Shown piece after piece: positions 18,821 to 26,211 of a stretch of 64,000 nucleotides of DNA. Below the pieces are notes generated by a model. The model saw nothing but the letters and a program-made list of their open reading frames with translations. It made no database searches and had not been told where the DNA came from. Source of the stretch: Mucilaginibacter boryungensis (lineage in GTDB: Bacteria > Bacteroidota > Bacteroidia > Sphingobacteriales > Sphingobacteriaceae); the NCBI RefSeq assembly GCF_015221995.1, contig NZ_JADFFM010000001.1:2728001-2792000 (forward strand), read 5' to 3'. Made by a program: the position numbers and the translations under genes. How positions within the stretch are numbered: the stretch's first letter is position 1; each line of letters begins with the position of its first letter.

Positions 18821-18837
18821 ATTATTATTTTAGCTAT

Positions 18838-19248
18838 ATGCAAAAACCATTAAAACAAAAGGTTGCCGAAACCATTATGTTGCTTGCTGCAATTTATAAC
18901 CTTTGCCTGGGCATAATTATATCCATATATCCACAGTTGCTTTTATTCGGTAATCCGCCAACAAACTTCCTGCTTATTATACTGCGCTGTGTTGGGATGC
19001 TGGTGGGGGTATATGGAATAGCTTATTGGTTTGCATCGCGTAATCCGCAACGCTACTGGCCTTTAATACTGGTTGGCTTTATCGGCAAATTCCTGGGGCC
19101 TGTTGGTGCGGTTTATTATGTTTATCTTGGGCAGCTGCAACCTAATTTTTTATGGGTTAATGTATGGAACGATCTGATATGGCTGCTGCCGTTTGCCTGG
19201 GTAATATATCAGGCCACAACCCATAAGTTGCCCGAAGGTACCCGTTAA
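18838..19248 (+). CDS. Small four-helix membrane protein
   Basis: A 136-residue integral membrane protein with about four hydrophobic segments (TIMLLAAIYNLCLGIII, FLLIILRCVGMLVGVYGIAY, WPLILVGFIGKFLGPVGAVYY, NDLIWLLPFAWVIYQ). The start at 18838 is chosen because the in-frame extension upstream lies within a terminator hairpin. I do not recognise a named family. It is followed by the pcrA-like gene after 96 bp on the same strand. Confidence 0.7.
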   Translation: MQKPLKQKVAETIMLLAAIYNLCLGIIISIYPQLLLFGNPPTNFLLIILRCVGMLVGVYGIAYWFASRNPQRYWPLILVGFIGKFLGPVGAVYYVYLGQLQPNFLWVNVWNDLIWLLPFAWVIYQATTHKLPEGTR

Positions 19249-19344
19249 TAATTTTCAAACTGTGCAAAACCTTTAGCCTTTCCCCTTTTACCTTTCGCCC
19301 CAAAAAGATTAATTTCGTAGCCACAGAAAAAGAGGAAAGCAGCA

Positions 19345-21621
19345 TTGGATTATTTAGAAGGATTAAACCCTGAACAACGCGGAGCGGTACAGCAAATAAA
19401 AGGGCCGGTAATGATTATTGCCGGTGCCGGATCGGGCAAAACACGGGTTATTACTTACCGCGTGGCACACCTGATACGCAGCGGCGTAGATTCGTTTAAC
19501 ATATTGGTTTTAACATTTACCAACAAGGCCGCCAAGGAAATGCGCGAGCGTATTACGCACGTAGTTGGCACCGAGGCTAAAAATATATGGATGGGTACCT
19601 TTCACTCGGTATTTGCCAAAATACTGCGTGTAGAAGCCGACAAACTGGGTTACCCTAACAACTTTACTATTTACGATACTGACGATAGCAAAAGTGTGCT
19701 AAGGGCCATCTTAAAAGAAATGAACCTTGACGACAAGTTATATAGTGCCAACTTTGTATACAACCGTATTTCGGCGGCTAAAAATAACCTGATCAGTCCG
19801 GCGGAATATGCGCAGAACGAACAAATACAAGCCGATGATTTTAGCAGCGGCCGCCAGCATTTGGGTAAAATATATGAAACTTATGCCCAGCGTTGCTTTA
19901 AAGCCGGCGCTATGGATTTTGACGACTTGCTGTTTAAAACCAACGAACTGTTGAAACGCTACCCCGATGTACTGAACAAATACCAGCATAAGTTTAAATA
20001 TATTATGGTGGATGAGTATCAGGACACCAACTTCTCCCAATATCTTATTGTTAAAAAACTAGCTGCCGTTACCGAGAATATTTGTGTGGTGGGTGACGAC
20101 GCGCAGAGTATTTACGCCTTCCGTGGTGCAAACATCCAAAACATCCTAAATTTTGAAAAGGACTATCCGGATGTAAAGGTGTTCAAACTGGAGCAAAATT
20201 ATCGCAGCACCCAAAATATTGTAAACATAGCCAATAGCATAATTGCCAACAATAAAGAACAGCTGAAAAAGAACGTTTTCAGCGAGAATGAAGTTGGCGA
20301 CCGGATAAAGGTAATGCGGGCCTTTAGCGATAACGAAGAAGGAAAGATAGTGGCGGAAGCCATAATGCAGGAACGCAGTACCAAAGGCTTGAAATGGAAC
20401 GATTTTGCCATTCTATATCGTACCAACGCACAATCCCGTGCCATGGAAGAAGCGTTGCGCAAAATGGGGACGCCTTATAAAATTTATGGTGGCCTCTCTT
20501 TCTATCAGCGTAAGGAAATTAAAGATCTGATAGCTTATTTCAGGCTCACCTTTAACCCTAATGATGAAGTGGCCATGAAGCGCGTGATCAATTATCCAAA
20601 ACGTGGCATTGGCGATACTACGGTAGACAGGATCATTATCAGTGCCGACCAACATCAGTTAACGCAATGGGAAATAATAACCAACGCGCAAATGTATTTG
20701 GATGGGCGCAGTTCGGGGCAGGTTTCGTCGTTTGGTACATTGATACAAAGCTTCCAGGTTATCGGTAAAAATATGAACGCCTATGACGCCGCTTTACACA
20801 TTGCGCAGCATTCGGGGCTACTAAAAGACCTTTACGAGGACAAATCTATTGAAGGCCTTAACCGTTATGAAAACATACAAGAGTTACTGAATGGTATCAA
20901 GGAGTTTAGCGAGCGCGAAGATATTGAAGAAAAGGGGTTGGATGTTTTTATGCAGGATATTGCCTTGCTCACTAACGACGATAATGACAAAGACCCTAAT
21001 GCCGATACTGTATCGTTAATGACTATCCATTCCTCAAAAGGGCTAGAATTTCCGCAGGTATATGTAGTTGGATTAGAAGAGAACTTGTTCCCTTCACAAA
21101 TGTCGCTTAATTCGCGCAGCGACCTGGAAGAAGAACGCCGCTTGTTTTATGTAGCGGTTACCCGTGCCAAAAGTAAGTTAACCATTAGTTACGCAACCTC
21201 TAGGTTTAAATTTGGTACGCTCATAAGTTGCGAACCAAGCCGCTTTTTGGATGAAATAGATGCTAAATATTTAGAGCTTGATTTTACCGCAAAACCTGCC
21301 GCTTCATCGTTTTTTGATGATGAGCGCACTGCCTGGAGCCGCAAGGCAGACACCTTTTCTAAACCTAAAAGCCCAGCTCCATCAACGCCGCCAAAAACTA
21401 CTTCCATATTAGCTAAAGCACATGTGCCGACACCAGGTTTTGCGCCATCGGATACATCAAAATTACAAACAGGTATGGAGGTAGAACACGAGCGTTTTGG
21501 ATTTGGAAAAGTATTACAATTGGAAGGCAATAAACCAGATATAAAAGCTACTATCTTTTTTAAAGAAATTGGACAAAAACAATTGCTTTTAAAATTTGCC
21601 AAGCTTCGGATTGTTAATTAA
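19345..21621 (+). CDS. UvrD/PcrA-type DNA helicase
   Basis: A 758-residue SF1A 3'-to-5' helicase for nucleotide-excision repair and replication-fork or transcription clearing. Walker A GAGSGKT lies at residues 27-33. DEYQDTN (motif II), GDDAQSIYAFRGA (motif III), LEQNYRST (motif IV), MTIHSSKGLEF (motif V) and FYVAVTRAK (motif VI) are all intact. A Pro-rich linker leads to a C-terminal Tudor-like domain (MEVEHERFGFGKVLQL), which in PcrA contacts RNA polymerase. The start codon is TTG; the family begins LxGLNPEQRxAV, as here. Confidence 0.94.
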   Translation: MDYLEGLNPEQRGAVQQIKGPVMIIAGAGSGKTRVITYRVAHLIRSGVDSFNILVLTFTNKAAKEMRERITHVVGTEAKNIWMGTFHSVFAKILRVEADKLGYPNNFTIYDTDDSKSVLRAILKEMNLDDKLYSANFVYNRISAAKNNLISPAEYAQNEQIQADDFSSGRQHLGKIYETYAQRCFKAGAMDFDDLLFKTNELLKRYPDVLNKYQHKFKYIMVDEYQDTNFSQYLIVKKLAAVTENICVVGDDAQSIYAFRGANIQNILNFEKDYPDVKVFKLEQNYRSTQNIVNIANSIIANNKEQLKKNVFSENEVGDRIKVMRAFSDNEEGKIVAEAIMQERSTKGLKWNDFAILYRTNAQSRAMEEALRKMGTPYKIYGGLSFYQRKEIKDLIAYFRLTFNPNDEVAMKRVINYPKRGIGDTTVDRIIISADQHQLTQWEIITNAQMYLDGRSSGQVSSFGTLIQSFQVIGKNMNAYDAALHIAQHSGLLKDLYEDKSIEGLNRYENIQELLNGIKEFSEREDIEEKGLDVFMQDIALLTNDDNDKDPNADTVSLMTIHSSKGLEFPQVYVVGLEENLFPSQMSLNSRSDLEEERRLFYVAVTRAKSKLTISYATSRFKFGTLISCEPSRFLDEIDAKYLELDFTAKPAASSFFDDERTAWSRKADTFSKPKSPAPSTPPKTTSILAKAHVPTPGFAPSDTSKLQTGMEVEHERFGFGKVLQLEGNKPDIKATIFFKEIGQKQLLLKFAKLRIVN

Positions 21622-21695
21622 CTGGCTTAATTTGTACGTAATATTTCATGCTTAATGACGAGTATTAATTAACTATACGCATATATTTACCCAAC

Positions 21696-21719
21696 AATTG
21701 GGGATATAATTCCCCAATT
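21696..21719. promoter_or_regulatory. Inverted repeat upstream of the XRE gene
   Basis: AATTGGGGA (21696-21704) and TCCCCAATT (21711-21719) are perfect 9-bp arms around a 6-bp spacer. It lies just upstream of a TAnnTTTG promoter element, a position fitting an operator. A weak terminator of the helicase gene is the alternative, but no T-run follows. Confidence 0.5.
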
Positions 21720-21737
21720 ATAAACCTTCAATTTAAA

Positions 21738-21745
21738 TATATTTG
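21738..21745 (+). promoter_or_regulatory. Bacteroidota -7 element for the XRE gene
   Basis: TATATTTG matches the Bacteroidota TAnnTTTG -7 consensus. It lies 86 bp upstream of the XRE start and directly downstream of the 21696-21719 dyad. No clear -33 TTTG is seen. Confidence 0.45.
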
Positions 21746-21831
21746 TTTTTGAACTATTTACAGTCATTAATTTCATGGCATAGCATTTGGTTTGTATAGT
21801 TAACCCTAATAATTAAATTATAGAGATTAAC

Positions 21832-22200
21832 ATGAACCAAGTTTTCAAAACTCAATCAAATAAGTCCGCGGGTCGTAATATCCGCGCCATCAGGCATAAA
21901 AATAACTGGAGCCAGGAAGATGTTGCTAACAAACTGGGCATTTCTATCCCTGCTTTTTCGAAAATTGAAACTGGTATTACCGATGTCAACCTATCAAGGC
22001 TTCAGCAGATTGCTGATATTTTTGAAATGAGCCTGGTTCAGGTTTTAGTATTTGAGGAGATACAGGAAGAATTTCAATCGACCCATTTGCAAGAGGCCAA
22101 GAAAAAACTGGAGCAATGCGAAATCGAAATTGTAGACCTGCAACGCAAGGTGATTGGATTATACGAAGAATTGCGTAACAAAACAGCTGTAGCTGTTTAA
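21832..22200 (+). CDS. XRE-family HTH regulator with coiled-coil tail
   Basis: A 122-residue DNA-binding protein. The helix-turn-helix spans about residues 12-66 (NIRAIRHKNNWSQEDVANKL, SIPAFSKIETGITDVN, LQQIADIFEMSL). A heptad-like helical tail follows (LQEAKKKLEQCEIEIVDLQR), probably for dimerisation. No peptide-binding TPR or enzymatic domain is fused. It converges on the TPR/DHp gene with a 12-bp gap. The inverted repeat at 21696-21719 is a candidate self-operator. Its targets are unknown. Confidence 0.88.
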   Translation: MNQVFKTQSNKSAGRNIRAIRHKNNWSQEDVANKLGISIPAFSKIETGITDVNLSRLQQIADIFEMSLVQVLVFEEIQEEFQSTHLQEAKKKLEQCEIEIVDLQRKVIGLYEELRNKTAVAV

Positions 22201-22212
22201 TACAGGTAATTT

Positions 22213-23649
22213 TTAGAAACCTGCCCTATCAGGGTCATGCAGCATATCGCTCATGTCAATGATCTTATCATCAATTTCAGATACACATTTATTCATCATT
22301 TTTATACATTCCTGTTTATCAACAAGGCCTTCTTTTTCAAGGTTCATCAACCCTTTTAACGTGGCAATTGGGCCCCGTATTTGATGAGACAGATACGAAG
22401 AATACTCTGATAATTTTTTGTTCTTGATCTGCAGGTCTTTGGTACGCTCGTCAATAATCTCTTCCAGGTGATGGTTAATACGGTCGAGATTATCCTTTTG
22501 GCGGGATACCTCTGCATTAAGCTCGGTTAAACGTTGATTGGTTTCAGCTTTTCTTTTTACGTTAAATACTAATAAACCAATAACACCGATAGATAATGCA
22601 GCTACCAGCAAAGCTCCCCAAAACATGTAATTACTGTTTTTTCGTTGTTCTTCAAGCAAGGCCTTTTCCTTATTGATTACGTCCCGTTCGTTCTTATCTT
22701 TTAATATAGTTATCTGGTTGGATACATAGTTATGATAATCAACGCTGTCCAACTGATAAAGGTTTGTAAGGTATGATAATGCTTTCTCATAATTCTTACG
22801 TTTATATTCCAGTTGATAAGTGGTATATTTATAGTCATAATCTACCTTTTTGTTAAGGGAATAGGAAGACCCCTCACGTATAATCTTCTCCGCATCCTCA
22901 AACTTTCTTTGTGCTATATAAACATCAGCCAATGCTAAATCTATACTGGAAATAGTTGCATTCATTTCAAATTTCTTCGCACCCTCATTGGCCTTCAAAA
23001 GCATCTCTTTAGCTTTGTCATATTGCCCCATACTGTAATAAGTAACCCCGGTATTTTGCAGGCAGCTTATCAGGTTAGCATCATCATGCACCTGTTCAAA
23101 CATTTTTCGGGCCATAGCAAACTGGGCTATAGCATCAAAATATTGCTTTTTACGATAGAAAACGTTTCCAATATTTAAATTAAGAGATGCCAATAAAGCC
23201 GTATCTTTGAGGCTTACTGCTAAACTTTTACCGGTTTTGAAATAACTAAGCGCAGTTTCATAATCGTTATCGCGGTATAAATTGCCTATATTATTATAAA
23301 CTTTTGCTGTGCCATTTTTATTACCAACAGATTTAAAATATGATAATGCTTCATTGTAACAATCAAATGCCTTTACCTGATCGTACAAGTAGCCTAAACC
23401 AATACCTTTTATACGATAAGCCTCGGCAATACCATTTGGATAATTTATTTTACGGGCAAGCTTAATAGCCTTGTCCGCAATCCTCACGGTTTGCGTTGCT
23501 TCCGATAAACGGGCTTTATAGGCCTCTTTATTCAGTCTTATCACTTCATTAGTGTCAGCACTGGTAACATTTTGATAACCAAATACGTATACTGGTGCAA
23601 GTAAGATGAATATTAAAGAAAAACCTAAGTAAAAAATTTTCATCTGCAA
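22213..23649 (-). CDS. Membrane TPR protein with orphan histidine-phosphotransfer (DHp) domain
   Basis: 478 residues: signal peptide (MQMKIFYLGFSLIFILLAPVYVFG), several TPR-like helical repeats to about residue 300 (AEAYRIKGIGLGYLYDQV, AKVYNNIGNLYRDNDYETAL, CLQNTGVTYYSMGQYDKAKEM), a transmembrane helix at about 341-362, and a coiled coil. It ends with a HisKA-like helix pair whose H-box is SHQIRGPIATL (His422). The protein stops right after the second DHp helix, with no HATPase domain, N box or G boxes. It may be a phosphorelay partner for another kinase, a scaffold, or a decayed kinase. It is divergent from the lipoprotein array. Confidence 0.85.
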   Translation of the reverse strand: MQMKIFYLGFSLIFILLAPVYVFGYQNVTSADTNEVIRLNKEAYKARLSEATQTVRIADKAIKLARKINYPNGIAEAYRIKGIGLGYLYDQVKAFDCYNEALSYFKSVGNKNGTAKVYNNIGNLYRDNDYETALSYFKTGKSLAVSLKDTALLASLNLNIGNVFYRKKQYFDAIAQFAMARKMFEQVHDDANLISCLQNTGVTYYSMGQYDKAKEMLLKANEGAKKFEMNATISSIDLALADVYIAQRKFEDAEKIIREGSSYSLNKKVDYDYKYTTYQLEYKRKNYEKALSYLTNLYQLDSVDYHNYVSNQITILKDKNERDVINKEKALLEEQRKNSNYMFWGALLVAALSIGVIGLLVFNVKRKAETNQRLTELNAEVSRQKDNLDRINHHLEEIIDERTKDLQIKNKKLSEYSSYLSHQIRGPIATLKGLMNLEKEGLVDKQECIKMMNKCVSEIDDKIIDMSDMLHDPDRAGF

Positions 23650-23780
23650 TAATAAAAAGATAAACTTGTATTGAATTTATAAATTATAAATTATAATAAA
23701 CTCTTAATACGTAATAAATGTAAAAAAAGATATGTAATTAAATTTTTTTCAACATTTTTTTTTAATTAAAAAAAACATTC

Positions 23781-23788
23781 TATATTTG
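23781..23788 (+). promoter_or_regulatory. -7 element for the lipoprotein array
   Basis: TATATTTG matches TAnnTTTG and lies 120 bp upstream of the first array gene, in the 258-bp divergent gap. No second such element occurs between the four array genes, consistent with one operon. Confidence 0.5.
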
Positions 23789-23907
23789 TATCGTTAGTTT
23801 AAATAAAGCTTATAACAAACTAATGTACAGTAAATTATGATGTTTATTTTAACGGATTATTTATGCTTAAATTTTAAATTATAACAACGCTCAATATTAA
23901 ACCCATT

Positions 23908-24171
23908 ATGAAAAAATTAACCCTTGCCGCAATTGCATTAGCCTTCACAGTAATGACATCTTGCACAAAAGAAAACGTGGAACCAACCAGCCACAAATTA
24001 ACAAAACTTGATTTATCAGGCGATAAAGGAACATTATCCCAGGCCGACGCCGCATTAGTATCGGGTGATAAAGGCACATTGTCTCAAGCCGACGCTGCCC
24101 TGTTATCAGGTGATAAAGGCACGCTTTCACAAGCTGATGCAAGTATATATACAAGCACAAAAAAGAAATAA
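23908..24171 (+). CDS. Small lipoprotein with three SGDKGTLSQAD repeats
   Basis: 87 residues. The signal peptide ends in a type II lipobox (FTVMTSC, Cys19), followed by TKENVEP, so the product should be a lipid-anchored envelope protein. From residue 37 it carries three tandem 15-residue units SGDKGTLSQADAALx (24016-24060, 24061-24105, 24106-24150) and a Lys-rich end. The units are conserved as peptide while their codons differ, so they are selected at protein level. Lys-Glu after the Cys resembles lipoprotein surface-export signals of the phylum (weak). I do not recognise a described family. First gene of a four-gene array. Confidence 0.8.
   Translation: MKKLTLAAIALAFTVMTSCTKENVEPTSHKLTKLDLSGDKGTLSQADAALVSGDKGTLSQADAALLSGDKGTLSQADASIYTSTKKK
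24016..24150 (+). repeat. Three in-frame 45-bp repeats
   Basis: Three adjacent 45-bp units, each encoding SGDKGTLSQAD plus a four-residue spacer. Units one and two differ at many third codon positions but only at the last residue in protein. Confidence 0.9.
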
Positions 24172-24214
24172 ACAGTTAAACTAATTAATAATTAAACAGA
24201 TAAATACAAACAAA

Positions 24215-24436
24215 ATGAAAAAATTGATCCTTGCATTAGCAGTTATATTCGGAGTTATCGCATTCTCTTCTTGCACAAAAGAAAATGTACAGCCTACAGC
24301 ATCTTTAAAAGCTAAAACCTTAGCATCTGGTGACATTGGTGTGCTTTCTCAAGCTGATTTCAATACCGACCCTACTACTACAATTGCATCTGGCGACAAA
24401 GGCACTCTTTCTCAGGCTGACGGTAGCGGTAACTAA
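24215..24436 (+). CDS. Small lipoprotein, SGDKGTLSQAD family, copy 2
   Basis: 73 residues with lipobox IAFSSC (Cys20) and TKENVQP after it. It has two motif copies. The first is divergent (SGDIGVLSQAD) and the second canonical (SGDKGTLSQAD), with a spacer FNTDPTTTIA and a GSGN end. The signal-peptide part is identical at DNA level to the next gene. The only change of the core Lys in the array is here (Lys to Ile). Function unknown. Confidence 0.8.
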   Translation: MKKLILALAVIFGVIAFSSCTKENVQPTASLKAKTLASGDIGVLSQADFNTDPTTTIASGDKGTLSQADGSGN

Positions 24437-24492
24437 TTAACAATAACCAAACAAATAATTAAACACGACAACAATATTTAATATATATAAAA

Positions 24493-24717
24493 ATGAAAAA
24501 ATTGATCCTTGCATTAGCAGTTATATTCGGAGTTATCGCATTCTCTTCTTGCACAAAAGAAAATGTACAGCCTACAGCATCTTTAAAAGCTAAAACTTTA
24601 GCATCTGGCGATAAAGGCACTCTTTCTCAAGCTGATTTTACTACCGACGACTCTAGTACTACAATTGCATCTGGCGACAAAGGCACTCTTTCTCAGGCTG
24701 ATGGCAGTGGCAACTAA
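24493..24717 (+). CDS. Small lipoprotein, SGDKGTLSQAD family, copy 3
   Basis: 74 residues, a near twin of the preceding gene with the same lipobox IAFSSC. Both motif copies are canonical SGDKGTLSQAD, spaced by FTTDDSSTTIA and ending GSGN. It arose by tandem duplication. Predicted to be an envelope lipoprotein. No enzymatic residues or known domain are visible. Confidence 0.8.
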   Translation: MKKLILALAVIFGVIAFSSCTKENVQPTASLKAKTLASGDKGTLSQADFTTDDSSTTIASGDKGTLSQADGSGN

Positions 24718-24774
24718 TTAAGACCCATATATATTCAATAGAAAAAATATAGCAACTAATTTAAACTAAACATC

Positions 24775-24957
24775 ATGAAAAAGATCATCATCATTTTAGG
24801 CATCATTTTAACTTCAGGTATTACCGCTTTAGCGTTATCAATTAAGAACAATGAGGTTAAAACCACAGCAGAAGTTAAAGCTGAAAGAAATGAATTGGTA
24901 AAAGCCAGCGGGCAGGAATTCAATAGCGTTAAAAGTACTATTACCAACGCCGACTAA
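24775..24957 (+). CDS. Short exported protein at end of the array
   Basis: 60 residues. It has an N-terminal hydrophobic segment (MKKIIIILGIILTSGITALAL) that could be a signal peptide or an anchor. There is no lipobox, and a charged tail ends TNAD. It lacks the repeat motif but shares small size, orientation and AT-rich spacing with the three upstream genes. It is co-transcribed by position. Its stop lies 17 bp from the convergent SGNH hydrolase end. Unknown function. Confidence 0.6.
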   Translation: MKKIIIILGIILTSGITALALSIKNNEVKTTAEVKAERNELVKASGQEFNSVKSTITNAD

Positions 24958-24974
24958 TTGAAGGGAACACTTGC

Positions 24975-25943
24975 TTATTTAATAAGTAAAAGCTTTTTGC
25001 TAAGCTGTTGACCGCCAACTTGCATTACATAAATGTATACGCCTGCGCTTAAGTCGCTAAGATTAGCAGAAATCTCATGATAACCAGATCCCTGATATTC
25101 GTCATCAAGGGTGCGTACAGCTTTACCAAGCATATTATAAAGCTTAATTTGTACTTTACCAGCTTGCGATAAGCTGAAGCCTATTTTAGTAACATCGTGC
25201 ACAGGGTTAGGATAGTTTTGATTGATCCCTATAACCAGCAACTTTTCTTCAATTGCTTCGTTAATAGCATCAAATAAAACAAAGCTAATTAATTTATAAC
25301 CCTTAGCATTAGGGTGGATCAGGTCCTGATAAAGGCCGAAATCACGTCCGATAGATTGATTAACATCGGCAACATAAACGTGGTAGCTTGCCGCCATTTT
25401 TTTATAAGCAGCATTAATTTGCTTTACTACCAAATTGCAATTCTTTAAAAACTGATTGTTCTTATCGTTATAAAACTGAATAGTAGCAATAATTGGTATT
25501 AGCTTATGTTTTAACGATTCTTCTATATAATACCGCATATTCTTTTCGGTATCAGCAATCTTCATCTTTTTATTAACAATATACTGTGCATCATTGGCAC
25601 CCATATCAATTACTATAAATCCTGTTCTGCCTTCAATAGCTTTTGAAAAACGGGTTAGCCCTTGTGTAGTAGTTTCGCCAGGGATACCGTTATTGGTAAT
25701 ACTTACTGTTTTACCTACATAACAGCTTTCAAAATTCTTTTGTAAATCGGGTTGGAAAGAAAAACCACCCATACCTGCAACCGTGCTGGCCCCAAATGTG
25801 GTTATGTTAATACTGTCTTTACTATAAAATTTGGAGGCTGAACTACAATTTGGCGTTTGTGCAAATGCCAAATAAGAAGCAGAGTGTATAATTATACCAG
25901 TAATACAAATTATCAGCAGATAATTTTTTCTATTCTTTTTCAA
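24975..25943 (-). CDS. SGNH/GDSL hydrolase with T9SS type A sorting domain
   Basis: 322 residues: signal peptide, SGNH esterase domain, then a type A C-terminal secretion domain (NQNYPNPVHDVTKIGFSL, LYNMLGKAVRTL, LSAGVYIYVMQVGGQQLSKK). Block I is FGASTVAG with the nucleophile Ser but Ala instead of Asp in the GDS motif. Block III is IDMGANDAQ and block V is DLIHPNAKGY with the catalytic Asp and His. It is probably delivered to the cell surface or released by type IX secretion. The substrate (acyl or acetyl ester) is unknown. Confidence 0.9.
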   Translation of the reverse strand: MKKNRKNYLLIICITGIIIHSASYLAFAQTPNCSSASKFYSKDSINITTFGASTVAGMGGFSFQPDLQKNFESCYVGKTVSITNNGIPGETTTQGLTRFSKAIEGRTGFIVIDMGANDAQYIVNKKMKIADTEKNMRYYIEESLKHKLIPIIATIQFYNDKNNQFLKNCNLVVKQINAAYKKMAASYHVYVADVNQSIGRDFGLYQDLIHPNAKGYKLISFVLFDAINEAIEEKLLVIGINQNYPNPVHDVTKIGFSLSQAGKVQIKLYNMLGKAVRTLDDEYQGSGYHEISANLSDLSAGVYIYVMQVGGQQLSKKLLLIK

Positions 25944-25966
25944 CGCCTAACCAATAGTGGATTTAA

Positions 25967-25974
25967 CAAATATA
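25967..25974 (-). promoter_or_regulatory. -7 element for the SGNH gene
   Basis: CAAATATA on the plus strand reads TATATTTG on the minus strand, matching TAnnTTTG, 23 bp upstream of the start at 25943. No good -33 element is visible. Confidence 0.4.
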
Positions 25975-26187
25975 CAAATAAGCCTAATATTTTAATAGCC
26001 TAACTATCAACAAACTATTTTTTATATACAAATAAAATACCATATCCTATTTATTTAAACCCGATAGCGGTTACACATAAAAGTTATCTAAATGTGGCCT
26101 CCGGTGGCTAAGCAAAAACTTGTGGGCAATATTAAAGGGGAATAAAAAGGAAATATATCCCCAATCTTAATTCTAAAAAACATACTT

Positions 26188-26195
26188 TATATTTG
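26188..26195 (+). promoter_or_regulatory. -7 element for the M20 peptidase
   Basis: TATATTTG lies 16 bp before the ATG at 26212, implying a very short leader of about ten bases. Confidence 0.45.
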
Positions 26196-26211
26196 CTCCA
26201 AACTAAAAAAT

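Larger units (their letters stand above)
24215..24717 (+). repeat. 278-bp tandem duplication of lipoprotein genes
   Basis: The genes at 24215 and 24493 are direct repeats with a 278-bp period. The first 104 bases of both are identical (24215-24318 and 24493-24596). Differences then cluster in the first motif and the spacer. Confidence 0.9.

Noticed and set aside
18790..18837. GTG start that would lengthen the small membrane protein
   Set aside because: It lies inside the terminator hairpin of the M1 peptidase gene; ATG 18838 fits a normal hydrophobic start.
24016..24150. Regular direct repeats suggesting a CRISPR array
   Set aside because: Units are in frame, contiguous without spacers and encode a conserved peptide within a lipoprotein.
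26156..26165. 10-mer TATCCCCAAT matching the arm of the XRE dyad, near the M20 promoter
   Set aside because: Only one half-site; a 10-base match on either strand in 64 kb is quite likely by chance.
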